The position numbers were made by a program, and so were the translations under genes. A stretch of 64,000 nt of DNA from contig OZ020260.1 in NCBI GenBank assembly GCA_963971285.1, positions 8,404,798 through 8,468,797 of the forward strand. Direction: 5' to 3'. Shown piece after piece: positions 57,453 through 64,000 of the stretch. The DNA comes from Astropecten irregularis. Its lineage: Eukaryota > Echinodermata > Asteroidea > Paxillosida > Astropectinidae. The notes under the pieces are model-generated. The model was not told where the DNA came from, did no database searches, and worked only from the letters and a program-made list of their open reading frames with translations. How positions within the stretch are numbered: the stretch's first letter is position 1; each line of letters starts with the position of its first letter.

Positions 57453-59214
57453 ATGAGCAGTTTGCAGCTGCTGTTTATTACTGTTATTACTGTTATTAGT
57501 AAGTTTTTACAATTAGGAAAACAGCACATGGGGAATTGATCTCACTCAAATAACCACAAGGGAAACTGACTGGATTAATTTTAAGTTGTTAAAACGTGAA
57601 CAAAGAAATATTGTTATCATTACTTGGTGGTTGAAGCTTAAAAGGAGCATGCATTACAACTTAAAAATCATTACATATTTCCCCTACAGTGTTTCAATTT
57701 GATTGATCACAAGATACTTGAAACGAACGTGTGCGAATAGGACCTTGGAGTTTAACATCCGGCAGAGATACCATGTTCCTTCACAACCACAAACTGTTCA
57801 TCACTATAAGGCCCTTGCAGACAGTCATAATAGACCCGTTATTCGTGAGCGAACAATGTACACCTTCCCAAAGCTAATTACTGCAGAAGGCTACCTGAAT
57901 TACACAATCGAAATGCTTTTCAACACCATGTTTGCATAGACAAATTAATCCTTGCTGTCGTTACCGCTATGGTTCTTGATGTAGGTGGGGGATAAATCCA
58001 GAGCTGTCAATTTTCGTATTCTTCGCCAACTCGCATACCCTTCGCCGCGGAATAAAAAAAGGTGTTAAGGGTTGGCCCAGAAGGGTAGATGAGAGCAGTC
58101 TTTAATGCCGCAATGGCTGCCATTGTCCTGTATTGACCGGGGTACTTAGGCTCCGTGTAAAGTGCCTAGATTTCCTACAGTGTATTCCCATAGGCATTTT
58201 CGCATTGGCAGAGTGAAAAGCCACTTGACTGTCTGTGGCTCTCAGGTAAACATCAATCGGTAGCAGAATATCCAGAGACAACTCCCGAGAATACTTCAAT
58301 AGTTCGCCCTCTGTCAGTCCTTAGCATTACACTACAGTAGTTAATAACATCCATTACCTATTCCTTGAGATACCGTAATGCATGTCAACATATACCATTA
58401 TGTATAAAGGTTGATTTAAAGGATATGGCGACACTGTGCAGGATTTGTCTTCATGGTAAAAAGACATCCACTTTCAGCATTTATACTGAACCGTAAAGTT
58501 TATGTACGTCACCATGGATGCAGAAACCTAGCCCATGTATGCAGTCATGGAAACCGGTCTATATTAAGTGTTGCATCTTGGCCAAGTTAGACAGGCCCAC
58601 GCATTTAAGAAAGATGTTACGTTTGTATAGGCCTACACTACGTCATTACGAATACTGTGGGACTAGTATTGTGTACAAGAAAGACCATCAACTTGCATTG
58701 TTGGAAATACGACGTCAAAATGTTGAGTTTTGAGATCAAAATGACATTCTGCGTGTGCTTCCGGTATTAAAGTCATTCAAAAGATTCGCTTCGCATAAGA
58801 GAAGACAGACTCTGGCTGAGAAACCAGACCACATTTGCACTGCATGCAATATTTGTTGTCAATTATAATTATTTGTTCCTGTTGCTGATGCCATGTCTCT
58901 ATAGGACCAGCCTGGCTCACCTTCCTCACAAATGTCTCGTGTATGCTTGACAAGAAGAAAATTCGTAAGTGAGATTTGTCATCGATCATCAGTTTGAATG
59001 AACAGGATGGAAGTAAGAATATCCGCACCTGCAGCGGAAGACACACCATAAAAGACTGCTACGTGATTGGGCTATGCTTCTGCTTTCCACGGAAAAGCAC
59101 CTGGTGTGTTCAAGTCTGTAATCATTGCTCTCTGGCTGCTTCGTTGCGATATTTAGCATTCATGCGCAGTACCGGATGAGTACCAAAATGTATTACGAGA
59201 TATTTACCAACAAT
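57453..59214. other. Intergenic stretch without supported features
   Basis: AATAACCACAAGGGAAACT at 57550 is shared with 46182, so a short unassigned repeat occurs in both places. Several plausible-looking short frames (57703-57939, 58518-58733) show no recognised domain or splice signals that I could support. Confidence 0.45.
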
Positions 59215-62200
59215 GTACCCCCTCAACAGCCATACCCCGACCCCTTCTTCCCTTTCCAATATGGCCAATGTCGTGCATCTCAACCCTGCCCACTCAGACC
59301 CTTCCTTCCCTTGCCGATATGGCCAATACCGTGCGCTTCAACCCTGCCCACTCTGCCCCTTCCTTCCCTTGGCGATATGGCCAATACCGTGCATCTCAAC
59401 CCTGCCCACTCTGACCCTTCCTTCCCTTGCCGATATGGCCAATACCGTGCGCTTCAACCCTGCCCACTCTGACCCTTCCTTCCCTTGGCGATATGGACAA
59501 TGCCGTGCGCCTCAACCCTGCCCACTCTGACCCATCCTTCCCTTGCCGATATGGCCAATACCGTGCGCTTCAACCCTGCCCACTCTGACCCTTCCTTCCC
59601 TTGGCGATATGGCCAATACCGTGCATCTCAACCCTGCCCACTCTGACCCTTCCTTCCCTTGCCGATATGGCCAATACCGTGCATCTCAACCCTGCCCACT
59701 CTGACCCTTCCTTCCCTTGGCGATATGGCCAATACCGTGCATCTCAACCCTGCCCACTCTGACCCTTCCTTCTCTTGCCAATATGGCCAATACCGTGCAT
59801 CTCAACCCTGCCCACTCAGACCCTTCCTTCCCTTGCTGATATGGCCAATACCGTGCACATCAACCCTGCCCAGTCTGACCCCTCCTTCCCTTGCCGATAT
59901 GCACAATACCGTGCACATCAACCCTGCCCAGTCTTACCCCTCCTTCCCTTGCCAATATGGCTATACCGTGCACCTCAACCCTGCCCACTCAGACCCTTCC
60001 TTCCCTTGCTGATATGGCCAATACCGTGCACATCAACCCTACCCACTCTTACCCTTCCTTCCCTAGCCGATATGCACAATGCCGTGCGCTTCAACCGTGC
60101 CCACTCTGACCCTTCCTTCCCTTGCCGATATGCACAATGCCGTGCGCTTCAACCCTGCCCACTCTGACCCTTCCTTCCCTAGCCGATATGGACAATGCCG
60201 TGCGCCTCAACCCTGCCCACTCTGACCCTTCCTTCCCTTGCCGATATGCACAATGCCGTGCGCTTCAACCGTGCCCACTCTGACCCTTCCTTCCCTTGCC
60301 GATATGGACAATGCCGTGCGCCTCAACCCTGCCCACTCTGGCCCTTCCTTCCCATGGCGATATGGACAATACTGTGCATCTCAACCCTGCCCACTCTGAC
60401 CCCTCCTTCCATTGCCCATATTGCTATACCGTGCGCCTCAACCCTGCCCACTCTGACCCTTCCTTCCCTTGGCGATATGGACAATACTGTGCATCTCAAC
60501 CCTGCCCACTCTGACCCCTCCTTCCATTGCCAATATGGCTATACCGTGCAACTTAGCCCTGCCCACTCTGACCCTTCCTTCCCTCGCCGATATGGCCAAT
60601 ACCGTTCGCCTCAACCCTGCCCATTCTGACCCCTCCTTCCCTTGCCGATATGGACAATACCGTGCAACTAAACCCTGCCCACTCTGACCCATCCTTCCCT
60701 TGCCGATATGGACAATGCCGTGCATCTTAACCCTGCCCAGTCTGACCCTTCCTTCCTTTCCCGATATGGCAAATTCTGTGCACCTCAACCCTGCCCACTC
60801 TGACCCATCCTTCCCTTGCCGATATGCACAATGCCGTGCACCTCAACCCTGCCCACTCTGGCCCTTCCTTCCCTTGCCGATATGGCCAATACCGTGCATC
60901 TCAACCCTGCCCACTCTTATCCTTCCTTCCCTTGCCGATATGGCCAATACCGTGCATCTCAACCCTGCCCACTCTGACCCTTCCTTCCCTTGCCGATATG
61001 CACAATACCGTGCGCTTCAACCCTGCCCACTCTGACCCCTCCTTCCCTTGCCGATATGCACAATGCCGTGCACCTCAACTCTGCCAACTCTGACCCTTCC
61101 TTCACTTGGCGATATGGCCAATACCGTGCACCTCAACCCTGCCCACTCTGACCCATCCTTCCCTTGCTGATATGGCCAATGCCGTGCGCTTCAACCCCGA
61201 CCACTCTGACCTTTCCTTCCCTTGCCGATATGGCAAATACTGTGCACCTCAACCCTGCCCACTCTGACCCATCCTTCCCTTGCCGATATGGACAATGCCG
61301 TGCATCTTAACCCTGCCCAGTCTGACCCTTCCTTCCTTTCCCGATATGGCAAATTCTGTGCACCTCAACCCTGCCCACTCTGACCCATCCTTCCCTTGCC
61401 GATATGCACAATGCCGTGCACCTCAACCCTGCCCACTCTGGCCCTTCCTTCCCTTGCCGATATGGCCAATACCGTGCATCTCAACCCTGCCCACTCTTAT
61501 CCTTCCTTCCCTTGCCGATATGGCCAATACCGTGCATCTCAACCCTGCCCACTCTGACCCTTCCTTCCCTTGCCGATATGCACAATACCGTGCGCTTCAA
61601 CCCTGCCCACTCTGACCCCTCCTTCCCTTGCCGATATGCACAATGCCGTGCACCTCAACTCTGCCAACTCTGACCCTTCCTTCACTTGGCGATATGGCCA
61701 ATACCGTGCACCTCAACCCTGCCCACTCTGACCCATCCTTCCCTTGCTGATATGGCCAATGCCGTGCGCTTCAACCCCGACCACTCTGACCTTTCCTTCC
61801 CTTGCCGATATGGCAAATACTGTGCACCTCAACCCTGCCCAGTCTGACCCCTCCTTCCCTTGACAATATGGCGAATACCGTGCACGTCAACCTTGCCCAT
61901 TCTGACCCTTCCTTCCCTTGCTGATATGGCCAATGCCATGCTCCTCTGCCCTGCCCACTCTGACCCATCCTTCCCTTGCCGATATGGCCAATGCCGTGCA
62001 CCTCAACCCTGCCCACTCAGACCCTTCCTTCCCTTGCCGATATGGACAATACCGTGCACCTCAACCCTGCCCACTCTGACCCCTCCTTCCATTGCCCATA
62101 TGGCTATACCGTGCACCTAAACCCTGCCCACTCTGACCCATCCTTCCCTTGCCGATATGGACAATGCCGTGCGCCTCAACCCTGCCCACTCTGACCCTTC

Positions 62201-63145
62201 TTTCCCTTGGCGTAATGGACAATACTGTGCATCTGAACCCTGCCACTCTGACCCCTCCTTCCATTGCCAATATGGCTATACCGTGCAACTTAGCCATGCC
62301 CACTCTGACCCTTCCTTCGCTTGCCGATATGGCCAATACCGTGCGCCTCAACCCTGCCCATTCTGACCCCTCTTTCCCTTGCCGATATGGACAATACCGT
62401 GCACCTAAACCCTGCCCACTCTGACCCATCCTTCCCTTGCCGATATGGACAATGCCGTGCATCTCAACCCTGCCCAGTCTGACCCTTCCTTCCTTTCCCG
62501 ATATGGCAAATTCTGTGCACCTCAACCCTGCCCACTCTGACCCATCCTTCCCTTGCCGATATGCACAATGCCGTGCACCTCAACCCTGCCCACTCTGACC
62601 CTTCCTTCCCTTGCCGATATGCACAATGCCGTGCGCTTCAACCCTGCCCACTCTGACCCTTCCTTCCCTTGGCGCTATGGACAATACCGTGCACATCAAC
62701 CCTGCCCACTCTGACCCCTCCTTCCATTGCCAATATGGCCAATACCGTGCACCTAAACCCTGCCCACTCTGACCCATCCTTCCCTTGCCGATATGGAAAA
62801 TTCCCTTCATCTCAACCCTGCCCAGTCTGACCCTTCCTTCCTTTCCCGATATGGCAAATTCTGTGCACCTCAAGCCTGCCCACTCAGACCCTTCCTTCCC
62901 TTGCCGATATGCACAATGCCGTGCGCTTCAACCCTGCCCACTCTGACCCTTCCTTCCCTTGCCGATATGCACAATGCCGTGCACCTCAACTCTGCCAACT
63001 CTGACCCTTCCTTCCCTTTGCCGATATGGCGAAAACCGTGCACCTCAACTCTGCCCACTCAGACCCTTCCTTCCATTGCCGATATGGCCAATACCGTGAG
63101 CCTCAACCCTGCCCATTCTGACTCTTCGTTCCCTTGCTGATATTG
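59215..63145 (+). repeat. 58-bp satellite, about 68 units, runs into a gap
   Basis: The unit is AATACCGTGCRYYTCAACCC, then TGCCCACTCTGACCCWTCCT, then TCCCTTGSCGATATGGMC (58 bp). The period is kept with rare one- or two-base indels and short forms (GCTATACCG). The period is not a multiple of three, so the many open frames on both strands cycle through three units and are not genes. A block of 10 units (580 bp) at about 60673-61252 is repeated almost exactly at 61253-61832. The array is cut by the 200-N gap, so its real length is unknown. Confidence 0.93.
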
Positions 63146-63345
63146 NNNNNNNNNNNNNNNNNNNNNNNNNNNNNNNNNNNNNNNNNNNNNNNNNNNNNNN
63201 NNNNNNNNNNNNNNNNNNNNNNNNNNNNNNNNNNNNNNNNNNNNNNNNNNNNNNNNNNNNNNNNNNNNNNNNNNNNNNNNNNNNNNNNNNNNNNNNNNNN
63301 NNNNNNNNNNNNNNNNNNNNNNNNNNNNNNNNNNNNNNNNNNNNN
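63146..63345. other. Assembly gap of exactly 200 N
   Basis: It follows directly on the 58-bp satellite, so the assembly probably broke inside the array. It has the same length as the other gap, so it is probably a placeholder. Confidence 0.97.
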
Positions 63346-63821
63346 TTGTGTTTTTGTCCTTAATAACGATGTTTTTGAGTTTTGAGATAAAATACCCATT
63401 TTTTGTTTTATTATTCGATGTTCTTTCTTAACATATTTTGTTATCGATTATCGTTTTGTTTTAAAATGTCTTGCTTTAACTTAACTTTAAGTGTTATTGT
63501 TGACATTTTTTGTAGACTTTTTTTTCATTATGACGATATGTTTTGTTCTATGGTTTGTTTTAAGTGTTCACTTGTTTTTCTTGTTTTTAAGTTGCGTTTT
63601 TGAAGTTTTGATGTTTTTGGTTCTACGAAGGAAATATTAAATTGCTTGAACTGCAATCGAACGATGCAGGAGTTTGTTTGTGGACTTTGTGCATTTTTCG
63701 TTCTTAATCATAATGTTTGATATAAACACATAGTAGGCCCTACAAAAGGGTCAGAAGCATTTGGTTATTAATTATGATGCACAATCAACTTCACATTTTG
63801 CATCTCATTTCTGAATAGATT
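63346..63821. other. T-rich stretch without supported features
   Basis: It is rich in GTTTTGTTT- and TTTTTGT-type steps, perhaps a low-complexity or retroelement UTR. The frame at 63403-63603 is a by-product of the base composition. Confidence 0.5.
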
Positions 63822-63963
63822 AGGGGGCGAGTTGGCCAGGGGGCGAGTCAATCAGGGAGCGAGTCAGCCAGGGGGCGAGTCGGGGAGGAGGCGAGTTGGT
63901 AAGGGGCGAGTCGGTCAGGGGGCGAGTCGGTAAGGGGCGAGTCGGCTAGGGGGCGAGTTGACG
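63822..63963 (+). repeat. 16-bp tandem repeat, nine units
   Basis: The unit is AGGGGGCGAGTCGGTM, with 15- and 16-bp versions and variants in the last five bases. GC-rich and G-strand biased, it ends at about 63963, followed by 37 unassigned bases. Confidence 0.85.
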
Positions 63964-64000
63964 ACAGCAGTTTGATGTGGACAAACTACAGGACCCAAGA

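Noticed and set aside
57703..57939. 78-codon plus-strand frame as a gene
   Set aside because: No recognisable domain, splice context or conserved neighbour. It remains possible but cannot be supported from the sequence.
59125..63140. Many 70-150-codon frames rich in Pro, Cys and Ser on both strands
   Set aside because: They are by-products of the 58-bp satellite, whose period is not a multiple of three. Frames cycle through three units and appear on both strands.

Overview
The window looks like nuclear DNA from an animal, most likely a marine invertebrate deuterostome. An echinoderm is my best guess, but the sequence does not prove it. The basis is: a spliced NOS1AP-type gene with GT-AG introns, tRNA-derived SINE heads, non-LTR retrotransposon tails, several families of TIR elements, large satellites, and a strong excess of the palindromes TACATGTA and, locally, TAGGCCTA. 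There are no operons, ribosome binding sites or other prokaryotic features.

The only cellular gene I can support is on the minus strand: an orthologue of NOS1AP (CAPON), the adaptor of neuronal nitric-oxide synthase. Four coding exons are readable: the start exon (41621-41728), then 5388-5483, 3310-3368 and 1103-1211. Together they encode the N-terminus and much of the PTB domain. The splice phases are consistent and the family sequence is strongly conserved. One short exon expected between the first two was not found and may lie in the 200-N gap at 23342-23541. The 3' end of the gene (end of the PTB domain, C-terminal tail, PDZ ligand) is beyond position 1. About 36 kb, more than half of the window, is therefore intronic between exon 1 and the next readable exon. 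Upstream of 41.7 kb I see no further cellular gene.

The rest is mobile and repetitive DNA. From left to right: palindromic MITEs (2.5-3.2 kb); a long-TIR Mutator-like element with a 9-bp target duplication (5.7-6.8 kb); MITEs near 8.9-10.2 kb; a hAT-like element nested inside another MITE, with an empty paralogous site at 34.9 kb (10.2-12.4 kb); a 24-unit 90-bp minisatellite (20.4-22.6 kb); a gap; a LINE remnant with an inverted repeat (25 kb); four tandem ~1-kb units rich in CRE octamers and hairpins (28.8-33.6 kb); a tRNA-SINE (34.1 kb); a 41-unit 64-bp satellite whose unit is mostly one perfect palindrome (37.2-39.9 kb); and a TIR element at 41 kb. Upstream of the gene come LINE tails, a degenerate THAP-type DNA transposon (44.6-45.4 kb) with a deleted derivative at 54.1 kb, two further hAT-like elements (46.7 and 49-50.2 kb), tRNA-headed SINE material (51.4 kb), a MITE cluster (54-56 kb), Penelope-like fragments, a ~68-unit 58-bp satellite (59.2-63.1 kb) that runs into a second 200-N gap, and a 16-bp repeat at the end.

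Most long open frames in the window lie in satellites or transposons and are not genes. All family assignments were made by eye, without a database search.
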